64,000 bases of DNA from NCBI RefSeq assembly GCF_020144925.1, contig NZ_NSLC01000004.1:248001-312000 (forward strand), read 5' to 3'. The notes beneath the pieces were generated by a model. That model was not told the origin of the DNA. It did not search any database and worked only from the letters and a program-made list of their open reading frames with translations. How positions within the stretch are numbered: the stretch's first letter is position 1; each line of letters starts with the position of its first letter. The position numbers and the translations under genes are program-made. Shown here in pieces: positions 1-7,916 of this stretch. The DNA is from Afifella sp. IM 167. GTDB taxonomy: Bacteria; Pseudomonadota; Alphaproteobacteria; Rhizobiales; Afifellaceae.

Positions 1-29
1 TTGTCTCGCGCGGCGCATGGGCCAGATGG

Positions 30-1532
30 ATGGATCGGGCGAGGAACCTTCCCATCCGCCGCCAATTTCCGTTTCGCGAACGCCGCCAGGGGGCATGGAT
101 GCGCGCCGACGACCACGACCAGTTGATGAACGACGCCACGACCTGGCGCAAGGCGCAGGCCGATGAGCTCACCGTCATCATCGACGCCGCCGCCTTCTTC
201 TTCGCCGCCAAGCAGGCGATGCTGAAGGCGAAGAAATCCGTCATCATCGTCGGATGGGACTTCGACGCCCGCATCAAGCTGGAGCCGGAAGAAAAGACGC
301 TCGAAGGGCCCAACCAGATCGGCAGCTTCCTCAACTGGCTCGCCAAGCATCGCGACGACGTGGAAGTGCGTATCCTCAAATGGGATGCGGGGATCATGGA
401 ATCGCTGTCGCGCGGGGAGACGCCCTTCTACATCCTGCAATGGATGACGCATGGGCGCGTGCAGATGAAGCTGGATCACGCCCATCCGCCTCTCGCCGCG
501 CACCACATGAAGATCCTCGCCATCGACGATACCGTCGCGTTCTGCGGCGGCATCGACATGACGCTCGGACGCTGGGACACGCCCGAGCACGAGGAGGGAC
601 GCAAGGGACGGCGCTCGCCCTGGCGCAACCAGCTCGGCCCCTGGCACGACGCCACGACATGCATCTCCGGGCCGGCTGCCAGGATGATCGGCGACCTCGC
701 CCGCCGGCGCTGGCAGAAGGCCTGCGACGAGGAGCTGCCCCCTGTGGAAGGGGGCGCCGCCGCCTGGCCGGACTGCCTTGAGCCCGACTTCCGGGATATC
801 ACCGTCGGCCTCGCCCGCACCATACCGGCCTACGAGGATAGCCCGCAGATCAGCGAGATCGAGAAGCTCAAACTCCAGATCATCCAGCGCGCGAAGAAGA
901 GCCTTTATATCGAGAGCCAGTATTTCGCCTCCATCGCCATCGCGAAGGCGATCGCGACCCGGCTCCAAGAGGACGACCCGCCGGAGATCGTCATCGTCAA
1001 TCCGGACACCGCCGAAGGCTGGCTGGAGGCCAAGGTGATGGATTCGGCCCGCATCCAGATGATGCGGCGCGTGCTCGACGCCGACCGGCACGGGCGCTTC
1101 CGCATTCTCTATCCGGTCAACGCGGCCGGCACGCCGATCTATGTCCACGCCAAGATCATGATCGCCGACGACACGATCCTGAAGATCGGCTCGGCGAACC
1201 TCAACAACCGGTCGATGGGCTACGACACGGAATGCGACGTGGTGCTGGAAGGAACGGACGAGGCGGCCCGAGCGACCATCGCCCGGATCCGCAACAACCT
1301 CCTCGCCGAGCATCTCGGGGCGAGCCGCGCGGAGATCGAAGCCTCGCTGGAGCGCTCCGGCGGCTCGTTGATCGCCGCGATCCGGGAGTTCGGCGACGAG
1401 CCGCCTGCGATGAAGCTCGTGCCGATGCGCGAGCTGACGGATCAGGAGGAAGCGCTCGGCGACAGCGACCTTGCCGACCCGGAGCGGCCGCACAAACTCT
1501 GGAAAAGCCTCAAGGGCCTCGTCGGGGCCTGA
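30..1532 (+). CDS. Phospholipase D-like (PLDc) family protein
   Basis: This looks like a phospholipase D superfamily phosphodiesterase or phosphatidyltransferase of about 500 residues. It has two HKD motifs: H159-x-K161-x4-D166 (HHMKILAIDD) and H373-x-K375-x4-D380 (VHAKIMIADD). The second is followed by the family-typical GSANLNNRSMG. The pair would form one active site using a phosphohistidine intermediate. There is no obvious signal peptide or membrane segment. The substrate cannot be read from sequence; bacterial relatives include cardiolipin synthases and uncharacterised PLDs. The start is uncertain: ATG codons at 30, 99 and 126 are in frame, and the frame is open to the left edge, so the N-terminus could lie outside the window. 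Confidence 0.85.
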   Translation: MDRARNLPIRRQFPFRERRQGAWMRADDHDQLMNDATTWRKAQADELTVIIDAAAFFFAAKQAMLKAKKSVIIVGWDFDARIKLEPEEKTLEGPNQIGSFLNWLAKHRDDVEVRILKWDAGIMESLSRGETPFYILQWMTHGRVQMKLDHAHPPLAAHHMKILAIDDTVAFCGGIDMTLGRWDTPEHEEGRKGRRSPWRNQLGPWHDATTCISGPAARMIGDLARRRWQKACDEELPPVEGGAAAWPDCLEPDFRDITVGLARTIPAYEDSPQISEIEKLKLQIIQRAKKSLYIESQYFASIAIAKAIATRLQEDDPPEIVIVNPDTAEGWLEAKVMDSARIQMMRRVLDADRHGRFRILYPVNAAGTPIYVHAKIMIADDTILKIGSANLNNRSMGYDTECDVVLEGTDEAARATIARIRNNLLAEHLGASRAEIEASLERSGGSLIAAIREFGDEPPAMKLVPMRELTDQEEALGDSDLADPERPHKLWKSLKGLVGA

Positions 1533-1567
1533 GCGGCGGGACCTGCCGGGCGCGGGCCATCCAGCGT

Positions 1568-2356
1568 TCAGAAATGGCAGTTGCTCGAATAGGCCGCGTC
1601 CTGCGTGTAGGTCGTCACCGGGTCGGCGTTCGCCGGCCAGTCGACCGTGATGTCGAAGCCGCAGGCACAGCTCGGCTGCGCCGCGCTCGATCCCTTCACC
1701 CAGGAGACGAACTTGTAGGACCAGCTGGCGACCTCGGCCTGCGTGTCCTTGCCCTGGTCGGTGTTGTCCCACCAGCGGGTGAGACCGGGCGCGCGCTCGA
1801 TCAGCACGGCCGCATTGTCGGCCCAGCGATAATTATCACCGCCGAAGTTCGGAGCCGCCACCGTGCCGCCGCCACGCGGAAACTGCGGAAAGGGATGGGT
1901 GGCGTCGTTATCGACGTTGAAGGTGACGTTCGGGACGAGCTGCCCGGCGGCGCCGGTAGCGTTGGTCGGATTGATATCGGGGTTCGGCTCGACGCCGCCC
2001 GCACCATTGATGGTGAGGGTGAGGAGCTGGCCGCTCGTGCATTGCGTTTCCGTGCCGGTCAGCACCGCATTGGCGCCGAAGCCGGTCTTCTGCGAGGGCA
2101 TGGCCGCGGCAAGGCTCTGGCTGTTGGCCCCGGTCGGGCAGGCATATTCATAGGTCGTGGCGCAGGCGTTGCGCGCGCCGCCGGTGCGTTCGTCGCATTC
2201 GGGAAAGCCTGGGCGCTGATTGGCGCTGCAGATGATCTGGGTGCCGCCGGCCGCATGGGCGATGGTCAAGCCCGTACAACCACATACTGCAAAAGCCTCG
2301 CTCGCGAAGACAGGAAGGGCAAGGCATGCAAGCAAAGCGATCCGGGTGGTGCGCAT
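1568..2356 (-). CDS. Secreted cysteine-rich protein of unknown function
   Basis: I do not recognise a family. The ATG at 2356 is preferred over upstream starts because it follows a strong GGAGG and opens directly into a signal peptide (MRTTRIALLACLALP, then AFA before a CGC motif). The mature chain is about 240 residues, rich in Gly, Asn and Thr, with several cysteines, an N-terminal C-x-C and near the C-terminus CAC. It has no transmembrane segment beyond the signal. The composition suggests a disulfide-bonded periplasmic or extracellular protein. It is divergent from the next secreted protein and converges with the PLD gene. No function is proposed. Confidence 0.6.
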   Translation of the reverse strand: MRTTRIALLACLALPVFASEAFAVCGCTGLTIAHAAGGTQIICSANQRPGFPECDERTGGARNACATTYEYACPTGANSQSLAAAMPSQKTGFGANAVLTGTETQCTSGQLLTLTINGAGGVEPNPDINPTNATGAAGQLVPNVTFNVDNDATHPFPQFPRGGGTVAAPNFGGDNYRWADNAAVLIERAPGLTRWWDNTDQGKDTQAEVASWSYKFVSWVKGSSAAQPSCACGFDITVDWPANADPVTTYTQDAAYSSNCHF

Positions 2357-2482
2357 CGACTTCCTCCGTGTACTGACGCAGCACAGTGTAACCCAGACAT
2401 CCGCAGAAATATACTTTAAGTTGTGCATCCAATGCGACGGCGAGAGAATTGGCGAGAGCGCCCCGCTCTGCTACCGATCCGC

Positions 2483-2920
2483 ATGACCTGCCGTCTCGCA
2501 CTTCTCCTCCTCGTCGCCCTTCTCGCCCTGCAGGCAAGCCCCGCGCCGGCCCGCACGAAGGCGGCCGACTACCTGATCGCGGAACAGATCGCGGCGGCGT
2601 GCGACGGGGCAGCGGGAAGGATGGACCCTTCCGGCGTGATCGAGCGCGACATTACCGGCGACGGCAAGCTCGACCTCATCCTCAACCACCGGGGCATCGC
2701 CTGCGACCGCGAGGGCGAGGGCATCCGCCAGAGCGGTTTCTGCGGGGCGCAGCTGTGCTCCGTGCTCATCTATGTGCGACGCGGGGCGCTCCTGAAGCTG
2801 GAGGAGGAGATCCTTTCCGGCGGGCTGGCGCTCGGCGCCGGCAGCCGCCCGGAAATCCATCTGTTCGGGCAGGGCGGCAAGCCCCTCACCCTGCGCTGGA
2901 ACGGCAACGGCTTTCGCTGA
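2483..2920 (+). CDS. Small exported hypothetical protein
   Basis: About 145 residues. The ATG at 2483 is chosen because it gives a clean signal peptide (MTCRLALLLLVALLALQASPAPA); an ATG at 2423 in the same frame would place a charged tail in front of it. The mature part contains two Cys pairs (AACDG, IACDR, FCG, LCS) and an acidic DITGDGKLDLILNHRG segment. That segment resembles a calcium-binding or FG-GAP-like loop, but it is too short to assign. It is divergent from the secreted protein at 1568-2356, and the 126-bp gap (2357-2482) presumably holds both promoters. The function is unknown. Confidence 0.55.
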   Translation: MTCRLALLLLVALLALQASPAPARTKAADYLIAEQIAAACDGAAGRMDPSGVIERDITGDGKLDLILNHRGIACDREGEGIRQSGFCGAQLCSVLIYVRRGALLKLEEEILSGGLALGAGSRPEIHLFGQGGKPLTLRWNGNGFR

Positions 2921-2941
2921 GCCTGCGTCCCGACGCCCCGC

Positions 2942-4051
2942 TCAGGCGCCGGGACCGGGCGCCGCGCCCCTCGACATGAGGCGGGCGAGAGAGGGGCCGA
3001 CCAGCAGGACGACGAAGAAGCGGGCCACCTGCATCGCCATGACGAAGGCGGCGTCGACGTTGGTGGCAGCGGCGATGATGGCGACGGAATCGGCCCCGCC
3101 CGGCGTGGTGGCGAGGTAGGCGGTCAGCGGGTCGATATCGGCGAAGAGCACGAGAAGACCGGCAAGGCCCCCGCAGAGCGCGATCAGGGCCAGCGTCGAG
3201 GCGAGCACCTGCGGGAAGATATGCGCGGCATGGGCAAGGACGGCCGGCGTGAAGCGCATGCCGATGGCCCAGCCGAGGCCGGCATAGGTGATGGCAAGGA
3301 GCCAGGGCGGCAGGAAAATCGTCAGGGTGCCGGAAAGCTCCAGGAAGAGGCCGAGGCAGAGCGGCAAGAGGAGCGCGCCGCCCGGAAGGCGCAGGCGAAA
3401 GCCTATCCAGGCCGAGCCGAGGGCGCAGGCGAGCGTCGCCAGGAAGGCCGGCCAGGGGATGGCCGGGAACCATTCGACCGGCGCGACCGCCCCGCCCGGC
3501 ACGCCGACCAGCCGGCCCGCGATGGTGGCGACGACGGCGCAGCAGGCAACGCGCAGATACTGCATGAAGGCGACGAGGCGCATGTCGGCGCCGTAATCTT
3601 CCGACATCACCGTCATGACCGCAGCCGCCCCGGGCGCCGAACCCCAGACGGCGGTCGTGCCCGGCAGGAGCCGCGCCCGCGTCAGCACCCAGCCGAGGAG
3701 CGCCGCCAGTACGACCGTGGAGAGCGTGCCGGCGACGAAGACCGGCCAGTCGCTGGCCACCTCGCGGAAGATGGTGGCGGGCAGGATACCGGCGATCATG
3801 AAGCCGAGAACGCCCTGCGCGCCGATGAAAGCGGAGGGCGGAACGCGCACGACCCCGCCGGATGCGGCCAGCAGGATCGCCGCCAGCATCGGGCCGAGCA
3901 GAAGCGCCGCCGGAAGATGGAGGGTTTCCAGAACCGTCAGCAGGAGGAGGGAAAGCGCCAGAAGCGCCGGCCAGCGCAGCCCGGCCGGCCAGGAGGCCGG
4001 GCCGAAGCGCCGCCATTTTCGCCCGTCGGCCCCCGGATCAGGCAAAGGCAA
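2942..4051 (-). CDS. AbrB-type integral membrane protein
   Basis: A polytopic inner-membrane protein of about 369 residues with around ten hydrophobic segments. It carries the duplicated half-domain characteristic of the AbrB family (often mislabelled ammonia monooxygenase). The repeats are visible as GVLGFMIAGILPATI in the first half and GLGWAIGMRFTP in the second. Paired G/P-rich stretches (GSAPGAAAVMTVMSEDYGAD and TTPGGADSVAIIAAA) are also typical. The substrate is unknown. The start is a TTG at 4051 or 4045, overlapping the stop of the isochorismatase gene by 8-14 bases, so the two are probably translationally coupled and cotranscribed. The TetR gene on the other strand is the likely regulator. 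Confidence 0.8.
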   Translation of the reverse strand: MPLPDPGADGRKWRRFGPASWPAGLRWPALLALSLLLLTVLETLHLPAALLLGPMLAAILLAASGGVVRVPPSAFIGAQGVLGFMIAGILPATIFREVASDWPVFVAGTLSTVVLAALLGWVLTRARLLPGTTAVWGSAPGAAAVMTVMSEDYGADMRLVAFMQYLRVACCAVVATIAGRLVGVPGGAVAPVEWFPAIPWPAFLATLACALGSAWIGFRLRLPGGALLLPLCLGLFLELSGTLTIFLPPWLLAITYAGLGWAIGMRFTPAVLAHAAHIFPQVLASTLALIALCGGLAGLLVLFADIDPLTAYLATTPGGADSVAIIAAATNVDAAFVMAMQVARFFVVLLVGPSLARLMSRGAAPGPGA

Positions 4052-4604
4052 TCTCGGCGGAGGTCGTGACGCGGCACAGGCGCGGGAAGATCCGCGTCAT
4101 CGCCATCTCGTGCATGTCGGCCGCAGGGCCGGCGCAGGCATCCTCCGCCACCAGGACGTCGTAGCCCCGCTCCCAGGCCTGGCGGACGGTCGATTCGACG
4201 CCGAAATTGGTGGCGATGCCGCCGACGACGACGCTGCGGATGCCGCGGCGGCGCAGGAGCATGTCGAGATCGGTGCCGTAGAAGGCGCCCCAGTTGCGCT
4301 TGGTGACGACGAGGTCGCCCGGGTGCTCCAGACCTTCCACCAGCGTGCCGAAACCGGCCGGCAAACCGCCTTCCGGCCGCGGGATAGGCTGGTCGGTCCG
4401 GCCCGGAGGCGCGTCGGAGAAATCTGGGGCGAAGACGACGCGAACCAGCACCACGGGGGCGCCGGCGGCGCGGAAGCGCGCGGCGAGCGCCTTGCCGGTC
4501 GCCACGACCTCGGCGGCCGGGCGCGGCTCGGCCGGGCGCGAAACGATGCCCTCCTGCAGGTCGATGAGGACGAGACAGGCGGTCTCCGGGGAAAGCTCGG
4601 GCAT
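4038..4604 (-). CDS. Isochorismatase-family hydrolase, Cys-less (YecD-like)
   Basis: 188 residues from ATG 4604, the normal length for this fold. Asp15 (VLIDLQEG) and Lys102 (VVTKRNWGAF) match the family's catalytic Asp and Lys. The position of the nucleophilic cysteine is Gly135 in the segment GGIATNFGVESTVRQA. As I recall it, that is the form seen in the YecD-like branch and, in a different context, in EntB-type isochorismatases that work without Cys. A classical Cys-dependent amidase reaction is therefore unlikely. It is first in a two-gene unit with the AbrB-type membrane protein and divergent from the TetR gene. The substrate is unknown. Confidence 0.85.
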   Translation of the reverse strand: MPELSPETACLVLIDLQEGIVSRPAEPRPAAEVVATGKALAARFRAAGAPVVLVRVVFAPDFSDAPPGRTDQPIPRPEGGLPAGFGTLVEGLEHPGDLVVTKRNWGAFYGTDLDMLLRRRGIRSVVVGGIATNFGVESTVRQAWERGYDVLVAEDACAGPAADMHEMAMTRIFPRLCRVTTSAEIAFA

Positions 4605-4667
4605 GGGGTCTCTCGTTCGGAAGGTGCGGCCCCGGGGAGAAAGTGACCGGAGCGCCGAAGGATGATA

Positions 4668-4685
4668 TGCGAGGGTACCCTCGCA
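4668..4685. promoter_or_regulatory. Perfect 18-bp palindrome, probable TetR operator
   Basis: TGCGAGGGTACCCTCGCA is its own reverse complement. It lies in the 97-bp gap between the divergent isochorismatase start (4604) and the TetR start (4702), 17 bases upstream of the latter. Size, symmetry and position fit a TetR dimer operator controlling both directions. Assignment to this regulator is inference from location. Confidence 0.7.
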
Positions 4686-4701
4686 AAACGGATATGTGAG
4701 A

Positions 4702-5319
4702 ATGGCCGCCCAAAAGTCAATCGCTTCCCCCGCCGCCGGCGCCCTGCCGAAGCGCAAGCGCGGCCATGCGCGCGTGGAAGCGATCCTGGAGGCGGCGACG
4801 GCCCTCTTCGCGACGCGCGGCTTCGCGGCGGTGACGATGACGGAGGTCGCGTCCCGCTCGGCCACGGCGATCGGCTCGCTCTACCGCTTCTTCCCGACCA
4901 AGGAAGCGCTCGCCGCGGCCGTGCTCGAGCGATATGGCGGGCTTCTCACCGGGGCGCTCGACGAGGTCGCGGCCGGCGCCAGGGGCGCTTCCGCCGAGGC
5001 GCTCGCCGACCTCCTCGTCGACATGATGCTGGACCTGAAGAGCGCGCGGGCCGCCGCGCTCGCCCTCGTCGATCTCAGCGAGGACGGGGCCGAGCGCCGA
5101 AAGGCGATCAGCCAGGCGATGCTGGAGAGGCTCGGGGCGATCCTGGCCGCCTTTTCCGGGCGGCGCGTCTCGCAGGAGACGGAGACGCAGGCGCTGCTGC
5201 TTCTGCATGTGCTGAAGACGATCCGCGCGCTCGACACGGAGCGGGGCGGCCCGCTCGACCGCGAAAGCCGGAGGCTCGTCGCGCTTTATCTGGAGGATGC
5301 GCGGCGGCGCGAGACCTAG
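4702..5319 (+). CDS. TetR/AcrR family transcriptional regulator
   Basis: 205 residues from ATG 4702; a GTG at 4696 is also in frame. Residues 25-70 form the TetR helix-turn-helix: RVEAILEAATALFATRGF, then VTMTEVASRSATAIGSLYRFFPTKEAL in pieces, including the hallmark YRFFPTK. The C-terminal ligand domain is variable and gives no hint of the effector. It is divergent from the isochorismatase/AbrB unit and has an 18-bp palindrome next to its start. It probably represses both itself and that unit until a small ligand, possibly the hydrolase substrate, is present. Confidence 0.9.
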   Translation: MAAQKSIASPAAGALPKRKRGHARVEAILEAATALFATRGFAAVTMTEVASRSATAIGSLYRFFPTKEALAAAVLERYGGLLTGALDEVAAGARGASAEALADLLVDMMLDLKSARAAALALVDLSEDGAERRKAISQAMLERLGAILAAFSGRRVSQETETQALLLLHVLKTIRALDTERGGPLDRESRRLVALYLEDARRRET

Positions 5320-5330
5320 TCCTGCCGCGC

Positions 5331-6086
5331 TTAGTTGAGCGCGATCAGCTCCTCGATGCTGGCGGGCGAGGCCGGGGCGGGCATTGCGGCGAGCACCGGC
5401 GCCGGGCGCGGCTGGAAGGTGATGGGCGGGGGAGAGGCGGAGCCGAAGACGACATCACGCGATGGCGCGGCCGGGCGCGAGGGGGCGGCCGGGCGCGAGG
5501 GGGCGGCCGAAGCGACCATCACCGGCGCGGCGGGCCTTGTATGCGGCGGCTCGCTCGGAACGGCGCGGTTGGCCTTGGCGGCGGCGATGACGATCTCCTG
5601 CGAGCGGTTCGGTCTGCCCGGCTCTGCCCGCCGTTTCACGTAGAAGGAATTGCCGCCCGCCATCAGCATGTAGTGCATGTTGGTGTAGCGGAAGGAGTAG
5701 CCGGCGGTGTGGAAGAAGCGCGCCTCGCCGACGCCCGGATGGCGCTTGCCGCGCAGCACCTGCTTGGCCATGCGCAACGCGCGGGGCTTGCCGGAATCGG
5801 TCATCGGCTTGGAAAGGACGCCGGGGGCGAACTGGTTCTTCTGGCCGACCACGGCGCAGACGCTATCGGGAAAGTCGTCGGACTTCACCCGGTTCATCAC
5901 CACGGTGCCGACGGCGAGCATGCCATCGTCGCTGGAGCGGTTCGATTCGAAGTACATGACGCGCTGCATGCATTCGAGCGACGACATGCGGGCAGACATG
6001 TGGCCGCAGCCTCCGGCGGCGAGGAGCGCACCGAGCACGAGAAAGAGGCCGAGCGTGCGAAATTTACGAGATACAGACATTCGCAA
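5331..6086 (-). CDS. SleB-type cell-wall hydrolase, possible lipoprotein
   Basis: About 250 residues. The N-terminus is a signal peptide ending in LAAGGCGHM, an imperfect lipobox, so the protein is either anchored or exported. Residues about 36-150 match the SleB/CwlJ hydrolase domain: CMQRVMYFESNRSSDDGMLAVG with the presumed catalytic Glu in YFES, NRVKSDDFPDSVCAVV, and FHTAGYSFRYTN. The C-terminal 90 residues are Pro/Ala/Ser-rich and probably disordered, with a short SRPAAP repeat. In non-sporulating alphaproteobacteria such proteins act in peptidoglycan turnover. ATGs at 6086 and 6080 are both possible. It converges with the TetR gene. A second SleB protein lies at 58621-59814. Confidence 0.85.
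   Translation of the reverse strand: MRMSVSRKFRTLGLFLVLGALLAAGGCGHMSARMSSLECMQRVMYFESNRSSDDGMLAVGTVVMNRVKSDDFPDSVCAVVGQKNQFAPGVLSKPMTDSGKPRALRMAKQVLRGKRHPGVGEARFFHTAGYSFRYTNMHYMLMAGGNSFYVKRRAEPGRPNRSQEIVIAAAKANRAVPSEPPHTRPAAPVMVASAAPSRPAAPSRPAAPSRDVVFGSASPPPITFQPRPAPVLAAMPAPASPASIEELIALN
5464..5508. repeat. 18-bp in-frame tandem repeat, 2.5 copies
   Basis: Units at 5464-5481 and 5482-5499 differ by one base, and a half unit follows at 5500-5508. The repeat encodes SRPAAP on the minus strand in the disordered tail of the SleB-type protein. Being a multiple of three, copy-number change would not shift the frame. Confidence 0.8.
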
Positions 6087-6255
6087 CCTTGGAGGCGGGG
6101 CATGAACCCCCCTCAGGGGCGAATTGTCCAGAAAGCGGTAAATAAAGCCTTAGGGCGCGGGGCCGGATCGGAACATTGCGGGCCCCGGGCCGGCGCTCCG
6201 AGGTCGGGCGCCGGAGGGCCGAAACGCCGGCGGGACGGCGCCCGCCGCGGAATGC

Positions 6256-6543
6256 CTAGCGCAGGCTGACCAGGACCTGATCGCCGCTGTGCTGGCTCAA
6301 AGAAATCTGGCGATGCACCACCGGCTCGCTGTCATCGGCCTTCACGCAGCCCGGCGTGATGTTCGGCCAGGTGTCGCGCGCGCAGACATCGTCCCAGGCA
6401 TGGGCGATGCGGGCGGCGGCGGCCTTCGCCGGCACGTCGGCGCTCGTCGCCTCGCCCATCGTGGCGTAGGAGATGGTGACGAAGACGGCGGCGCCGGCGC
6501 ACATGGCCGTGAAAATCGCGCGGGTGAAAACGTTCCTGTTCAT
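6256..6543 (-). CDS. Small exported protein of unknown function
   Basis: 95 residues with an N-terminal signal or anchor (MNRNVFTRAIFTAMCAGAAVFVTISYA). The mature part has two cysteines framing DVCARDTWPNITPGC, then a polar tail. Short exported proteins with a WPNI..GC core are, from memory, common in Hyphomicrobiales genomes, but no function is known to me. The 169 bases on its 3' side, up to the SleB gene start at 6087, show no other gene. The 157-bp gap upstream contains a hairpin at 6657-6680. Confidence 0.6.
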   Translation of the reverse strand: MNRNVFTRAIFTAMCAGAAVFVTISYATMGEATSADVPAKAAAARIAHAWDDVCARDTWPNITPGCVKADDSEPVVHRQISLSQHSGDQVLVSLR

Positions 6544-6656
6544 TTACCCCTCCCTGGGTGCGATGCCCTCTTGTGGGGCAAGGACGCGCCCAGCTCTGTG
6601 TTCTCCCACACAAGGCGGAAGGGGGAGGATTCGTTCCTTGGAATCGCCTCAAACTC

Positions 6657-6680
6657 GCCTTGAAAGGTAAATTTCAAGGC
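6657..6680 (-). terminator. Hairpin downstream of the PfkB-family kinase gene
   Basis: A perfect 9-bp stem GCCTTGAAA/TTTCAAGGC around a 6-base loop, 20 bases past the kinase stop. There is no clear U-tract, so intrinsic termination is only possible. It could instead stabilise a 3' end or be a protein site. Confidence 0.35.
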
Positions 6681-6700
6681 GGAAAGGCGGTGCGCCCGGC

Positions 6701-7648
6701 CTATTCGGCGAGGTCGCTGTCGCGCTCGGCCACTTCCTGGAAGAGCCGGTCGACGTCCTCGGTGAAGCACAGCGCCGTGCCGGGCGTCAGGGCGGTCGCG
6801 GCGCCGGCGGCGGTGGCGTAGCGCAAAGCGTCGAGCGGTCCGTCCCCGCGCGAAAGGCGCAGGATGAGGGCGGCGAGGAAGGCATCGCCCGCGCCCGTGG
6901 CGGAGCGGGTCTTCACTTCCGGCGGACGGCAGAAATGCGCCTCCTCGCCGGTCACGACGAGGGCGCCGTCGCGGCCCAGCGTGACGGCCAGCATGTCGGC
7001 ATGGCCGGTGGAGACGAGTTCCTGCGCAGCCTGCATGGCGGCGCGGGGGCCGTGCAGATCGCGGCCGACGACGCTGGCAAGCTCGCCGAGGCTCGGCTTG
7101 GCGATGGCGACGCGGCCGGCTTCCAGCGCATGCTTGAGATGCGCGCCGGAGCTGTCGAGAACGAACTTCGCCCCCTTGTCCTTCACCATGCGGGCGATGC
7201 GGGCGTAGAAATCCTGCGGCACGCCCGGCGCCAGGCTGCCGGAGGCGACGAAATACTCGCAGTCAGCCGCGGCGATCTTTTCCAGGCACGCCGCCTGCTC
7301 GCTGGCGGAAAGCGTCGGGCCTTCGGGCACGAAGCGGTATTCCTGGCCGGTGGCGCGCTCGAAGACGGTATGGGCCATGCGCGTCTGGCCGGCGATATGC
7401 ACCTCGGTGCGGCGCACGCCCTCGCGCTCCAGCAGGCCGCCGAGCACCATGCCCGTGGCGCCGCCGGCGCAGACGATCGCCTCCACGTCGCCGCCGAGGC
7501 GGGTGAGAACGCGCGCGACATTGACGCCGCCGCCCCCCGGATCGATGTGGCTCTGCGAGGTGCGGATCTTGTGCACCGGCCGCACCAGTTCGGCCTCGCT
7601 GGTGTCGTCGACAGTCGGGTTCACGGTGAGCGTGACGAAGACGGGCAT
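6701..7648 (-). CDS. PfkB-family hexose(-phosphate) kinase
   Basis: 315 residues, typical for the PfkB/ribokinase fold. The N-terminal MPVFVTLTVNPTVDDT and the GGGGVNVARVLTRLGG glycine motif match the 1-phosphofructokinase / 6-phosphofructokinase II / tagatose-6-phosphate kinase subgroup. The C-terminal GAGD at 252-255 carries the catalytic Asp255 after TRSAT. The protein should transfer phosphate from ATP to a phosphorylated ketose in the cytoplasm. Which phosphofructokinase activity it has cannot be decided, and no fructose PTS or aldolase gene is adjacent. It is monocistronic and divergent from the TSUP permease. Confidence 0.85.
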   Translation of the reverse strand: MPVFVTLTVNPTVDDTSEAELVRPVHKIRTSQSHIDPGGGGVNVARVLTRLGGDVEAIVCAGGATGMVLGGLLEREGVRRTEVHIAGQTRMAHTVFERATGQEYRFVPEGPTLSASEQAACLEKIAAADCEYFVASGSLAPGVPQDFYARIARMVKDKGAKFVLDSSGAHLKHALEAGRVAIAKPSLGELASVVGRDLHGPRAAMQAAQELVSTGHADMLAVTLGRDGALVVTGEEAHFCRPPEVKTRSATGAGDAFLAALILRLSRGDGPLDALRYATAAGAATALTPGTALCFTEDVDRLFQEVAERDSDLAE

Positions 7649-7916
7649 GCAATCCTCAGGAAAATCGTTTGGCGGCCGGAATGGCCCTGACGTTTAGCGG
7701 GCGCCCTTGAAGCAATCGTGGCACCCATGCGCAAGGGTGCGAGACGCTGGCAGCCATGCAAGATCGATTCCAGCCTATCATGCGCCTTCCGCGCCGCACA
7801 AATTCATGTTGCACCGCGACATCTGCGCACGTTTGATCCTTCTGCGACGGCCTGACGCTGACAATGCCCGGCCGGGCAGTTGATTACGCAACTTCTTCAT
7901 CGCATGAGCGGCAGCC
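7649..7916. other. Divergent intergenic region
   Basis: A 268-bp gap between the divergent kinase and TSUP genes. It holds a small stem-loop (GCACCC/GGGTGC, 7721-7740) and must contain both promoters. No reading frame, tRNA or convincing -35/-10 pair was recognised. Confidence 0.5.
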
